Notes: a model not told the origin generated them from the letters alone. A stretch of DNA of 64,000 nucleotides from Ruminococcaceae bacterium UBA6845 (GCA_002449395.1 DKDP01000033.1:117283-181282), one strand, 5' to 3'. Positions 9,868 to 18,429 are shown, counted from the stretch's first letter. Numbers and translations are program-made.

Positions 9868-10440
9868 ATGCAGACTAAAAACATTATGATTGTCGGAGTC
9901 GGCGGACAGGGAACACTGCTTGCGAGTAAGCTCCTCGGCAGACTTCTTCTCGAAAAAAACTATGACGTAAAGGTCAGCGAGGTTCACGGAATGAGCCAGC
10001 GCGGCGGCAGTGTTGTTACATATGTCCGTTACGGTGACAAGGTTTATTCACCGATAATTGACAAGGGCGAGGCTGACATTATTATTTCCTTTGAACTTCT
10101 TGAAGCGGCTCGCTGGACGGAATTTCTCAAGCCCGACGGAACAATAATCACCAACACTCAGGAGATTAACCCCATGCCCGTTATCACAGGTGCGGCGGAA
10201 TATCCGACCGAGCTTGTTGAAAAAATTAAAGCTCTCGGCGTTAATCTCGACGCAATTGACGCTCTCTCACTTGCCGAGGAGGCAGGCACGTCAAAGGCGG
10301 TTAACCTTGTGCTGATGGGCAGACTTTCAAAATACTTTGACTTTACAACAGAGGAATGGATGGCGGCGATCGAAAAGAGCGTTCCCGCAAAGTTCCTTGA
10401 AATAAACAAAAAGGCATTTTTACTCGGTAAGGACGCATAA
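9868..10440 (+). CDS. iorB: Indolepyruvate ferredoxin oxidoreductase, beta subunit
   Basis: A 190-residue gamma-type subunit of the pyruvate:ferredoxin oxidoreductase superfamily, seen from IMIVGVGGQGTLLASKLLG and the SEVHGMSQRGGSV block near residue 50. It pairs with IorA. The ATG at 9868 follows GGAAAGGAG (9851-9859) and is two bases beyond the iorA stop; the longer in-frame reading that begins inside iorA lacks a ribosome site. The next gene, a paaK-like ligase, starts 15 bases downstream. Confidence 0.93.
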   Translation: MQTKNIMIVGVGGQGTLLASKLLGRLLLEKNYDVKVSEVHGMSQRGGSVVTYVRYGDKVYSPIIDKGEADIIISFELLEAARWTEFLKPDGTIITNTQEINPMPVITGAAEYPTELVEKIKALGVNLDAIDALSLAEEAGTSKAVNLVLMGRLSKYFDFTTEEWMAAIEKSVPAKFLEINKKAFLLGKDA

Positions 10441-10455
10441 ATAGGAGTGCTCGCT

Positions 10456-11754
10456 ATGGAAAGATATTATCAGAAAGAATTTGAATGTGCTTCACCGGAA
10501 AAAATCCGTGAGCTTCAGGACGAAAGACTTGTAAAGCAGGTCAAGCACGTTTGGGACAATGTTCCCTATTACAGAAAAAAGATGGAAGAAAAGGGCGTTA
10601 CTCCCGACGATATCAAGGGAGTTGATGATCTTCACAAGCTCCCGTTCCTTTCAAAGGCGGATCTTCGTGATGCTTATCCCTACGGACTTCTTGCAGCCCC
10701 GTTAAAGGACTGCGTAAGAATCCAGTCAACCTCAGGCACAACAGGCAGACGTGTTGTCGCTTTTTATACTCAGCACGATATCGACCTCTGGGAGGACTGC
10801 TGTGCACGTGCAATCGTTGCGGCAGGCGGAACAGATGAGGACGTTGTTCAGGTCGCATACGGCTACGGCCTTTTCACAGGCGGCGCAGGACTTCACGGCG
10901 GCAGCCACAAGGTCGGCAGTCTTACTCTTCCGATGTCCTCCGGCAATACGGACAGACAGCTTCAGTTTATGACCGACCTTGAGTCAACAATTCTTTGCTG
11001 TACTCCGTCCTATGCGGCATACCTTGCAGAGAGCATCCACGAGCGTGGACTCCGTGACAAGATCAAGCTCAAGGCAGGTATCTTCGGCGCTGAGGCATGG
11101 AGCGAAAAGATGCGTCAGGAAATTCAAAATCAGCTCGGCATTAAGGCATATGATATCTACGGTCTGACCGAGATCAGCGGTCCGGGTGTTGCATTTGAAT
11201 GTTCGGAGCAGACAGGTATGCACATCAACGAGGATCACTTTATCGCCGAGATCATCGACCCCGACACAGGCGAGGTTCTTCCCGACGGAACTCAGGGTGA
11301 GCTTGTTTTTACATCAATCACAAAGGAAGCGTTCCCGCTTCTCAGATACAGAACCCGTGACATCTGCGTTCTCACAAGAGAGAAATGCTCCTGCGGCAGA
11401 ACACTTGTTAAAATGTGCAAGCCGATGGGCAGAAGCGACGATATGCTTATCGTTAAGGGTGTTAATGTATTCCCGTCACAGATTGAGACCGTTCTCATTG
11501 AGCAGGGCTATCAGGCTAACTATCAGATCATAGTTGACCGTGTAAACAACAGCGATACGCTCGAGGTTATGGTTGAAATGACTCAGGACAACTTCTCCGA
11601 CAATCTCGGTAAAATCACCGAAATGGAGAAATCACTTGTTGCCGCTTTGAAGGCTATGCTCGGAATTTACACCAAGGTTCGCCTTGTTGCTCCGAAGTCA
11701 ATCACCAGAAGCGAGGGCAAGGCAGTCCGTGTAATTGATAAGAGAAAGATATAA
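10456..11754 (+). CDS. paaK: Phenylacetate-CoA ligase family protein
   Basis: A 432-residue adenylate-forming ligase of the PaaK family: short N-terminal domain, SGTTGRRVVAFYT loop, YGLTEISGPGVAFEC, YRTRDI, and the C-terminal ferredoxin-like lid with IVKGVNVFPSQIE. The known reaction is phenylacetate + CoA + ATP to phenylacetyl-CoA. In amino-acid fermenters that also carry iorAB the reverse direction, which gives ATP from aryl-acetyl-CoA, is plausible. The ATG at 10456 is preceded by AGGAGTG; a GTG inside that site is rejected as start. The ACT protein follows after 12 bases. Confidence 0.9.
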   Translation: MERYYQKEFECASPEKIRELQDERLVKQVKHVWDNVPYYRKKMEEKGVTPDDIKGVDDLHKLPFLSKADLRDAYPYGLLAAPLKDCVRIQSTSGTTGRRVVAFYTQHDIDLWEDCCARAIVAAGGTDEDVVQVAYGYGLFTGGAGLHGGSHKVGSLTLPMSSGNTDRQLQFMTDLESTILCCTPSYAAYLAESIHERGLRDKIKLKAGIFGAEAWSEKMRQEIQNQLGIKAYDIYGLTEISGPGVAFECSEQTGMHINEDHFIAEIIDPDTGEVLPDGTQGELVFTSITKEAFPLLRYRTRDICVLTREKCSCGRTLVKMCKPMGRSDDMLIVKGVNVFPSQIETVLIEQGYQANYQIIVDRVNNSDTLEVMVEMTQDNFSDNLGKITEMEKSLVAALKAMLGIYTKVRLVAPKSITRSEGKAVRVIDKRKI

Positions 11755-11766
11755 GGAGGCAGGACA

Positions 11767-12198
11767 ATGGCTATTACTCAGATTTCGGTATTTTTGGAAA
11801 ACAGAGCAGGACAGCTTTCGGAGATCACGAAAATTCTGTCCGATAACAACATTGACCTCAAGGCGCTGAACATTGCGGAAACAGCCGACTACGGAATACT
11901 CAGAATTATTTCCGATGACTGCAACGAGGCGGCAAAGCTCCTCAGAAACAACGGCTTTATCGTTACGGAAACTCCCGTTGTTGCCGCCGCTGTTCCCAAC
12001 AAGGCGGGCGGACTCAACGAGCTTCTTAACATCATTTCAAATGAGGATATTGACATTGAATATATGTATTCCGTTTTCGGACAGAAGGACGGACTTGCAT
12101 ATATGATTTTCAAGGTTAAAGATGTTGATATTTTTACATCTGTTCTCAAAAAATACTTTGTTGTCGTTGCAAATGAAAACGACCTCGGAATTAAATAA
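11767..12198 (+). CDS. Tandem ACT-domain protein
   Basis: A 143-residue protein made of two ACT-type modules, the first beginning ITQISVFLENRAGQLSEITKILSDNNIDLKAL (quoted in part: FLENRAGQLSEI) and the second near residue 75 (VPNKAGGLNELLNIIS). ACT domains bind amino acids and usually control enzymes. Stand-alone tandem ACT proteins next to paaK and iorAB are common in anaerobes and are thought to sense the amino acid being degraded; that role is inferred. It is the last gene of the ligase-iorAB-paaK operon. Confidence 0.85.
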   Translation: MAITQISVFLENRAGQLSEITKILSDNNIDLKALNIAETADYGILRIISDDCNEAAKLLRNNGFIVTETPVVAAAVPNKAGGLNELLNIISNEDIDIEYMYSVFGQKDGLAYMIFKVKDVDIFTSVLKKYFVVVANENDLGIK

Positions 12199-12315
12199 CT
12201 GTTGATTTTTTCCGATTGACGGAGTATTATTTATATGCCGTTAAATAAAAAGCTAAGCAAATAAAATAAATCGACTTTCCTTTCGGTCGGTTTGTTAAGA
12301 AAGGAACATATAACA

Positions 12316-13485
12316 ATGCAGGAATTAAGCAGAAAAAATGCACTTTTCACCGATTCCGTTATCAGAAGAATGACACGTGTTGCTCTTGACTGCGGTGCGA
12401 TCAACCTTGCTCAGGGATTCCCGGATTTTGATCCTCCGAAAGCTATGACGGATCGTCTTGCCGAGGTCGCTCACACAGGCCCTCATCAGTATCCGATCAC
12501 AATGGGTGCTCCGAATTTCCGTGAGGCACTCGCAAGAAAGTGCGGACGTTTTATGGGTCGTGAGCTTGACCCCAACACAGATATGGTTGTAACGATCGGT
12601 TCAACCGAAGCAATGGTAGACACGATCTTTGCCCTCACAAATCCGGGCGACAGAATCGTTATGTTCTCACCCTACTTTGAAAATTACAGAGCACAGGCTA
12701 TTATGGCGGACTGTGAGCCGGTTTTCATCCCGCTTGTACCGCCCGAGTTCAACTTTGATCCCGATATTATCGAGGCTGAGTTCAAAAAGGGCGCAAAGGC
12801 GATTCTTATCTGCAACCCCTCAAATCCGAGCGGTAAGGTTTTCACCTATGATGAGCTGAGAACAGTTGCAGATCTTTGTATCAAATACGACGTTTATGCA
12901 ATTATGGATGAGGTTTATGAGCACATCATCTATGAGGGACATAAGCACATCTATATGAACAGTCTTGACGGAATGTGGGAGAGAACAGTTAGTTGTTCGT
13001 CTCTTTCAAAGACATATTCCGTAACAGGCTGGCGTCTCGGTTATGCGATCGCTCCGAAGCACCTTATGGACAGAATCAAGCAGTATCACGACTTCAATGC
13101 GGTCGGTGCGGCATCTCCGCTTATGGAAGCAGCTTGTGTGGGTCTTAATATGCCAGACAGCTACTATGAGGAGTTCGGCGCACATTACGCTCATATGAAG
13201 AAGCTCTTCACAGAGGGACTTGACAGAATCGGTATTCCGTACACGGATCCGCAGGGCGCATACTTTGTTCTTGCAGACATCGCTCCGTTCCTCAAGCCGG
13301 GTCAGTCGGATGTTGATTTCTGCCTTGAAATGGCTCAGAAGGTCGGCGTAGCCTGTGTTCCGGGTACATCATTCTTCAATGAAAAGGGAATTAACAACAT
13401 TGTTCGTGTTCACTTTGCAAAGAAAGACGAAACCCTCAACGAAGCTCTCGAGAGACTTTCACACATCAAGGAAAAGATGGGCTGA
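12316..13485 (+). CDS. Class I/II pyridoxal-phosphate aminotransferase
   Basis: A 389-residue fold-type I aminotransferase. The PLP lysine is in SLSKTYSVTGWRLGYA; NPSNPSGKVF and the C-terminal FFNEKGINNIVRVHFA arginine region are also present. The N-terminus (AINLAQGFPDFDPP) is that of the aspartate/aromatic/kynurenine group. The ATG at 12316 has AGAAAGGAAC upstream. It probably supplies aryl pyruvates to IorAB, a natural first step before oxidative decarboxylation; exact amino acid preference is not readable. A 117-base gap separates it from the ACT gene, so it may be transcribed separately. Confidence 0.9.
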   Translation: MQELSRKNALFTDSVIRRMTRVALDCGAINLAQGFPDFDPPKAMTDRLAEVAHTGPHQYPITMGAPNFREALARKCGRFMGRELDPNTDMVVTIGSTEAMVDTIFALTNPGDRIVMFSPYFENYRAQAIMADCEPVFIPLVPPEFNFDPDIIEAEFKKGAKAILICNPSNPSGKVFTYDELRTVADLCIKYDVYAIMDEVYEHIIYEGHKHIYMNSLDGMWERTVSCSSLSKTYSVTGWRLGYAIAPKHLMDRIKQYHDFNAVGAASPLMEAACVGLNMPDSYYEEFGAHYAHMKKLFTEGLDRIGIPYTDPQGAYFVLADIAPFLKPGQSDVDFCLEMAQKVGVACVPGTSFFNEKGINNIVRVHFAKKDETLNEALERLSHIKEKMG

Positions 13486-13497
13486 AAATAAAATACT

Positions 13498-13661
13498 AAG
13501 GCAATAACGCACAATTTAAATGTGCGAATTGTGTAGCAAGATTTTTCGTCAAGGTGTGCAAAAATTCTGCAGGCTTGCTAACGCAAGTCAAAAAATTTTT
13601 GTATAGCATGGCGAAAATAGATTCAAACAAGGCGTGCATTTCAATTGTGTGATATTGCCTT
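13498..13661. repeat. MITE-like 164-base imperfect palindrome
   Basis: The outer 25-base arms (13498-13522 and 13637-13661) match inverted at 22 positions, beginning AAGGCAATA. Inner arms continue imperfectly to an apex CTTGC-TAAC-GCAAG near 13575. There is no coding capacity. The form is that of a non-autonomous miniature inverted-repeat element or a long structured RNA; no transposase with matching ends is visible in the window. Confidence 0.65.
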
Positions 13662-13698
13662 AAACGAAAGTCGGAATTTTTTCGGCTTTCGTTTTCTT
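13662..13698 (+). terminator. Rho-independent terminator after aminotransferase
   Basis: Stem ACGAAAGTCG / CGGCTTTCGT around an AT-rich loop, followed by a T-rich run. It abuts the palindromic element. Confidence 0.75.
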
Positions 13699-13748
13699 TT
13701 TGCATTATTTGTGGTATAATATTATAAATCTATTTTTCGGAGAAACCA

Positions 13749-14423
13749 ATGAAAAAAGAAACCGTAAAAAATATAATAAAAATCATATTTGCCGCCGCTG
13801 TTTTTGTCACGGCAATTGTCAACTATGATTATCTTTCAAATCTTGACGTCCGTGTTCTGATTGCAGGTGCGTCGTCAATCTTTATTGCCGAGCTTATTAT
13901 TCTCGGTGTTTATGCGGTTAAGGCTGTACTGATGGTTATTCCTGCGTCATTGATCTATATTTCAGTCGGAATGGCTTTTGATACGAAGCGAGCGGTTATT
14001 GTTAACCTGATAGGTATTGCTATTGAAGTCACGGTTACATTTTTTATGGGTAAATTTCTCGGTAAGAATGCCGTTGAAAAGAAAATCCGCAACACAAAAG
14101 CGGGCGACAAATTTTTCTCAATGCTTGATAAAAACCGAAATGCCGCGATTTTTCTGATGCGCCTTATTCCGGCTTTTCCGATAGATTTTTCATCGCTTTT
14201 TATGGGTGCTTTTGATTTCAAATTTCTGCCTTATCTTTTGCTTTCCGTTCTCGGAATTGCACCGAGAGTTATTGCCTTTACGATTCTCGGCGACGGAATT
14301 TATGACCTTATTCCGATGAAATATATCGTCCTTGCGGCAATTTGCGCAATTCCGATAGTAATTGCGGTTCTGCTGATTAAAAAATACGTCGGTAAAAAGA
14401 AAAAGTCCGAGGAAAATCAATAA
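13749..14423 (+). CDS. TVP38/TMEM64 (VTT-domain) membrane protein
   Basis: A 224-residue integral membrane protein with about five to six hydrophobic helices and the VTT/DedA-like signature FLMRLIPAFPIDFSSLFMGA followed by LGIAPRVIAFTILGDG. The family is linked to lipid scrambling and envelope integrity; the specific task here is unknown. It ends in a lysine-rich cytosolic tail (KKYVGKKKKSEENQ). Weak ribosome site (CGGAGAAACC) upstream of the ATG. It stands alone between a terminator and the SRP RNA. Confidence 0.8.
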   Translation: MKKETVKNIIKIIFAAAVFVTAIVNYDYLSNLDVRVLIAGASSIFIAELIILGVYAVKAVLMVIPASLIYISVGMAFDTKRAVIVNLIGIAIEVTVTFFMGKFLGKNAVEKKIRNTKAGDKFFSMLDKNRNAAIFLMRLIPAFPIDFSSLFMGAFDFKFLPYLLLSVLGIAPRVIAFTILGDGIYDLIPMKYIVLAAICAIPIVIAVLLIKKYVGKKKKSEENQ

Positions 14424-14499
14424 TTTTTTATAAAATCTCTTGCTAAAATACTTGAAATATATTATAATAACTAAGATATTGCAGGAGATTAATTCTGAA

Positions 14500-14638
14500 G
14501 CATTATTTCAGTCATGTGGTGTGTTGGTCCTGTGCGACGGGGTGCCGCGAACCATGTCAGGCGGGGAACCGAGCAGCATTAAGCGGTTAACACCGTGCGA
14601 CACAGTACGGCCTGCACACCATGTGACTGAGATAATGC
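14500..14638 (+). ncRNA. ffs: Signal recognition particle RNA, small bacterial type
   Basis: The two ends pair over 24 bases (GCATTATTTCAGTCATGTGG against CACACCATGTGACTGAGATA). The internal domain IV has the family-specific asymmetric loops: ACCATGTCAGGCGGGGAACC, then GAGCAGCATTAAGCGGTT. A T-rich stretch follows at 14639. The position just upstream of dnaX is usual for Clostridia and Bacilli. The RNA binds Ffh and targets nascent membrane and secreted proteins. The outer part of the long helix may be removed in the mature RNA, so exact ends are approximate. Confidence 0.93.
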
Positions 14639-14668
14639 TTTTTATTATTACAATAGGAGGGATATGCC

Positions 14669-16264
14669 GTGTACAGAGTGCTTTACAGAAAATGGAGACC
14701 TCAGACCTTTTCCGACGTTGTCGGTCAGGAGCATATTACCTCAACCCTTGCTCATGAAATTGAATCCGGCAAAGTTTCGCACGCTTATCTTTTCACAGGC
14801 TCAAGAGGAACCGGAAAAACAACCTGTGCAAAGATTTTTGCAAAGGCGGTTAACTGTCCGCATACTCACAACGGAAATCCATGCAATGAATGTGCAATAT
14901 GCAAGGGTATTGACGACGGCTCAATTCTTGATGTTATTGAAATTGACGCCGCCAGTAACAACGGCGTTGACAATATCCGTGATCTTCGTGAGGAAGCAAA
15001 TTATACCCCCGTCCACACAAAATACCGTGTGTATATAATTGACGAGGTTCATATGCTTTCAATCGGTGCATTCAATGCTCTTCTCAAAACCCTTGAAGAG
15101 CCGCCCGAGCACGTTAAATTTGTCCTTGCAACAACCGAGGTTCACAAGCTCCCTGCAACGATTCTTTCGAGATGTCAGCGTTTTGATTTTCACAGAATTA
15201 CTCCCGAAAATATCAGCACAAGACTGAAATATGTCGCAGGTGAAGAAAAAATTGGGCTTGACGATGACGCATCTCTGCTTATTGCGAGAATTGCCGACGG
15301 CGCAATGCGTGATGCTCTTTCGATTCTCGACCGCTGCGCCGGAATAAGCGACCACGTGACAGCCGAAACAGTCAGCAACGCCGCAGGACTTGCAGGCAAG
15401 GGTCATCTTTTTGATCTTGTTGACAATATAAATGAAAACAATTCTTCGGAGGTTCTTTCGATAATTGACGAGCTCCACAGAGAGTCCTGCGATATGGAAA
15501 GACTTTGCTCAGAGCTTATAAATCATTATCGAAATCTGATGCTCATTAAAACGGTAAAAGAACCGCAAAAGCTGATTGTCTGTACAGATCACGACCTTGA
15601 GCTTTACAAAAAACAAGCAGATAAAACGAATCTTTATAAAATTCTTAATTGTATTTCTTCACTTGAAGAGGCTTCCGCAATTCTTAAAAACAGCTCAAGT
15701 AAGCGAACGGAAATGGAGCTTACCGCAGTTAAAATGACTGTACCGAATATTTCAAGCGACAATACTGCCATTATGGGTAGAATTGAAAATCTTGAAAGAA
15801 TTATCAAGAGTGTAAAATTCGTCGCCGAAAAACCGACGGATAATGTTAAGGAAGAAGTTAAACCGTCTCAGCCTGTTATGCAGGAAAATGACTCAGAGCT
15901 TCCGCCGCCTACGCCTGAAATTCATAATGAGCTCCCGGCAAATGAATCTCACAATGACACCAATGAGGATATACTTTTTACTCAATGGGGTGAGGTGCTT
16001 TCTCTTCTCGATGTTTCGGACAAGCCTTTGACGGGCATTCTCGGAACTTCTTCAGCCTATATAAGAGGGGATTTTATTCTTATTAAGTGCGACAATCCCG
16101 TATTTTCTCAATTTATTCGTCAAAGCAATCATTCAATGGCAATCCGCAAGGCAGTTTTTGACGTAACAGGCAGAAAATACAGACTCGGCATATATAAATC
16201 AAGCGAAGCGGAAACAAATGTCAAGGACCCGCTTGCCGATCTGATCAATAAAATTAACGGGTGA
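14669..16264 (+). CDS. dnaX: DNA polymerase III subunit gamma/tau
   Basis: A 531-residue AAA+ clamp-loader subunit: MYRVLYRKWRPQTFSDVVGQ start, Walker A GSRGTGKTTCAKIF, the four-cysteine zinc site CPHTHNGNPCNECAIC, Walker B YIIDEVHML, and the LSRCQRFDF sensor. The C-terminal ~170 residues contain a polar linker and a tau-like end (ESEANVKDPLADLINKI type). The start is GTG at 14669 with AGGAGG at 14655-14660; the nearby ATG at 14664 is in another frame. It follows the SRP RNA and overlaps the possible GTG start of the glycosyltransferase gene. Confidence 0.95.
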   Translation: MYRVLYRKWRPQTFSDVVGQEHITSTLAHEIESGKVSHAYLFTGSRGTGKTTCAKIFAKAVNCPHTHNGNPCNECAICKGIDDGSILDVIEIDAASNNGVDNIRDLREEANYTPVHTKYRVYIIDEVHMLSIGAFNALLKTLEEPPEHVKFVLATTEVHKLPATILSRCQRFDFHRITPENISTRLKYVAGEEKIGLDDDASLLIARIADGAMRDALSILDRCAGISDHVTAETVSNAAGLAGKGHLFDLVDNINENNSSEVLSIIDELHRESCDMERLCSELINHYRNLMLIKTVKEPQKLIVCTDHDLELYKKQADKTNLYKILNCISSLEEASAILKNSSSKRTEMELTAVKMTVPNISSDNTAIMGRIENLERIIKSVKFVAEKPTDNVKEEVKPSQPVMQENDSELPPPTPEIHNELPANESHNDTNEDILFTQWGEVLSLLDVSDKPLTGILGTSSAYIRGDFILIKCDNPVFSQFIRQSNHSMAIRKAVFDVTGRKYRLGIYKSSEAETNVKDPLADLINKING

Positions 16265-16269
16265 AAAAT

Positions 16270-17244
16270 ATGGCTCCGAAAATTAGTATTATCATTCCGT
16301 CTTATAATGAAGAAAAAAATATTTCCCGCTGTCTTGACTCAGTTTTGAATCAGACATTTACTGATTTTGAGGTTTTATGCGTCGATGACGGAAGTAAAGA
16401 CAATACATTTGAAATTATAAAAAACTATTCGGAAAAAGACAGCAGAATTATTCCGCTGAAAAATCCCGATAAAGGCGTATCTTCCGCAAGAAATTTCGGT
16501 ATTAAAAATGCAAGCGGAGAATATATCGGATTTGTTGATTCCGACGATTTCATTCAGCCTCAGATGTATGAATTTTTGTATAGAGCCGTTACTGAAAATA
16601 ATTGTGATTTTTCCGTTTGCCGTTATAAAAAAACTTCTGAAGTTGAGTTTAAGGCATTTGAATATAAGACTGAAAAATTTCAGCCCGAAAAATTTATCAG
16701 CTTTGATGACACCGATTATACAATTAATAACGAACTTGTTTTTTCTTCGGCTTGCACAAAATTAATTTCAAAAAATTTTCTCGGTGATATAAGATTTAAA
16801 AATTATAAAATTGGTGAGGATACTGTATTTAATTCCGAAATTTATTCAAAGAGTGACAATAACATTTTTATTGATATTGAGCTTTATAATTATTTTACCA
16901 ATACTCAAAGCGTTTCATTTACCAAGCTTTGGAATGAAAAATGGTTTGATCTTCTCGAAACAAGATTTATTTCATATGACATTTTAAAAAATAAAAATGA
17001 AATACTTTCGGCTTTTTATCTTGAACGTGGAATGAAATCAATTCTTTCTTACCGTTTTAATACAAAAAATTCGCCGAATAAAAATAAATTTAGAAATCAA
17101 ATAAATAAATATTTTAAAGAATATTTTATTTCATTTTTTAAATGTAAAAATATTTCTTTTAAAAATAAAATTTCAATTACATTATTTCTTCTGATCCCGC
17201 CGTTTTATACTGCGTTCAGAAAAATGACTGATAAAACACTTTAA
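16270..17244 (+). CDS. Family 2 glycosyltransferase inserted in the dnaX-recR cluster
   Basis: A 324-residue GT-A type enzyme: SIIIPSYNEEKN, CVDDGSKDNTF and the DXD-like FVDSDDFIQPQ. It transfers a sugar from a nucleotide donor, probably to an envelope glycan; acceptor unknown. A GTG at 16261 overlapping the dnaX stop is an alternative start; neither start has a strong ribosome site, so coupling to dnaX is possible. The gene is much richer in A+T than dnaX, with runs of AAA/TTT codons in its second half, and it separates dnaX from ybaB-recR, which are normally adjacent. This points to insertion after the cluster was formed. Confidence 0.85.
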   Translation: MAPKISIIIPSYNEEKNISRCLDSVLNQTFTDFEVLCVDDGSKDNTFEIIKNYSEKDSRIIPLKNPDKGVSSARNFGIKNASGEYIGFVDSDDFIQPQMYEFLYRAVTENNCDFSVCRYKKTSEVEFKAFEYKTEKFQPEKFISFDDTDYTINNELVFSSACTKLISKNFLGDIRFKNYKIGEDTVFNSEIYSKSDNNIFIDIELYNYFTNTQSVSFTKLWNEKWFDLLETRFISYDILKNKNEILSAFYLERGMKSILSYRFNTKNSPNKNKFRNQINKYFKEYFISFFKCKNISFKNKISITLFLLIPPFYTAFRKMTDKTL

Positions 17245-17263
17245 ATATGAAAGGATAATTACA

Positions 17264-17596
17264 ATGAAAGCAAGAATTCCCGGCGCCCAGAATCAGGGCA
17301 ATATGATGAAAAAAATTCAGCAGATGCAAGAGGATATGACAAGAATCCAGGAAGAGATTGAAGCAACAGAGTATACCTCTTCCGTAGGCGGCGGTGCCGT
17401 TGAGGTTACAGTTAACGGTTCTCACGAGGTTCTCTCAATAAAGATGCAACCCGATGTAGTTGATCCGGAAGATATTGAAATGCTTGAGGATCTTCTTATC
17501 TCAGCACTTAATGAGAGCATCAAAAAAGCAAATGACGCAATGGATCAGGGTATGGAAAAGGCTAAAGGCGGTCTTTCAATTCCGGGGCTTTTCTAA
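17264..17596 (+). CDS. YbaB/EbfC nucleoid-associated protein
   Basis: A 110-residue protein with the family core: [20 protein letters not shown] coiled helix, [19 protein letters not shown] beta hairpin and the [14 protein letters not shown] helix. The family binds DNA as a dimer and is almost always encoded between dnaX and recR. The stop codon TAA shares its last base with the recR start ATG. Confidence 0.93.
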   Translation: MKARIPGAQNQGNMMKKIQQMQEDMTRIQEEIEATEYTSSVGGGAVEVTVNGSHEVLSIKMQPDVVDPEDIEMLEDLLISALNESIKKANDAMDQGMEKAKGGLSIPGLF

Positions 17597-18195
17597 TGGC
17601 ACGCAACGTAATTCCGCTTACCAAGTTAATTGAGCAGTTTGAACGTATGCCCGGTATCGGACATAAAAGCGCCCAAAAGCTCGCTTTCTACATTCTCGGA
17701 ATGTCGGATGCCGATGCAAAAAAATTTGCAGAAAATATTCTTCTTGCAAAAGAAAAAATTCATCGCTGTAAGATCTGCTGTGATCTTACCGACAGTGACG
17801 TTTGTTCAATATGCAGTGACGAAAAAAGAGACAGATCGGTTATCTGTGTTGTTGAATCTTCAAAGGATGTTATAGCAATTGAAAGAACCCGTGAATACAA
17901 CGGTCTTTACCACGTTCTTCACGGTTCAATCTCACCTATGAATGGAATCGGTCCGGACGAAATTACAATCAAAGAGCTTATTTCCCGCCTCGGTGATGAC
18001 GGCATAAAGGAAATTATTATGGCAACAAACCCGACTGTTGAGGGAGAAGCCACGGCGATGTATATTTCACGTCTTATCAAGCCGATGGGCATCAAGGTTT
18101 CTCGTCTTGCATACGGCGTACCCGTCGGTGCGGATCTCGAATACGCAGATGAAATCACGCTTACAAGAGCGCTTGAAGGAAGACAGATTCTTTAA
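17596..18195 (+). CDS. recR: Recombination mediator RecR
   Basis: A 199-residue protein with the RecR order: helix-hairpin-helix ([18 protein letters not shown]), four-cysteine zinc finger ([16 protein letters not shown]), Toprim domain ([16 protein letters not shown]) and the C-terminal Walker B-like [13 protein letters not shown]. It acts with RecF and RecO to load RecA at gaps. The start overlaps the YbaB stop by one base. Its stop lies directly against the DnaA-box region; in most Firmicutes recR is far from that site. Confidence 0.96.
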   Translation: MARNVIPLTKLIEQFERMPGIGHKSAQKLAFYILGMSDADAKKFAENILLAKEKIHRCKICCDLTDSDVCSICSDEKRDRSVICVVESSKDVIAIERTREYNGLYHVLHGSISPMNGIGPDEITIKELISRLGDDGIKEIIMATNPTVEGEATAMYISRLIKPMGIKVSRLAYGVPVGADLEYADEITLTRALEGRQIL

Positions 18196-18410
18196 AATTT
18201 TCCACACTTTCTTCAACATTCTTTCAACAGCTTTCAACATTTCCACACTGATAAATAATTAACAAAATTTTCAACAATTTTATCCACTGCTTTTTAACAA
18301 GTAAAATTTATCCGAATCCACGCTGTTTCAATAAATTTTCTTGTTTTCCACACTTTTAACAGCCCCTACTACTAATACTATAATATTTATATTATTTATT
18401 TATCTTAAAC
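18196..18410 (+). other. Putative replication origin (oriC) with DnaA boxes, DnaA-trios and AT-rich unwinding element
   Basis: Two full TTTTCCACA boxes (18198-18206, 18344-18352) fit the TTWTNCACA consensus. One-mismatch boxes lie at 18239 (ATTTCCACA) and 18280 (TTATCCACT), and TTCAACA variants repeat between 18208 and 18276, all in one orientation. After the last boxes come AGCCCC (18361-18366), the triplets CTA CTA CTA ATA CTA (18366-18380) and a ~30-base A/T-only tract. This box, GC-cluster, DnaA-trio and AT-rich order is the layout of the basal unwinding system next to dnaN in Bacillus subtilis. dnaA itself is not adjacent. Whether the site is active is not shown by sequence alone. Confidence 0.75.
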
Positions 18411-18429
18411 CCGTATTGGAGGAATTTTA

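Noticed and set aside
12199..12315. Terminator or regulatory hairpin (CGAC..GGTCG) before the aminotransferase gene
   Set aside because: The stem is only about five bases and the T run short; not convincing.
14440..14757. Open frame of 105 codons over the SRP RNA and dnaX start
   Set aside because: It covers the SRP RNA and the dnaX ribosome site and has no family resemblance.
14669..16264. Programmed frameshift in dnaX as in Escherichia coli
   Set aside because: No A6G-type slippery site with flanking hairpin was seen; the gene reads as a single full-length frame.
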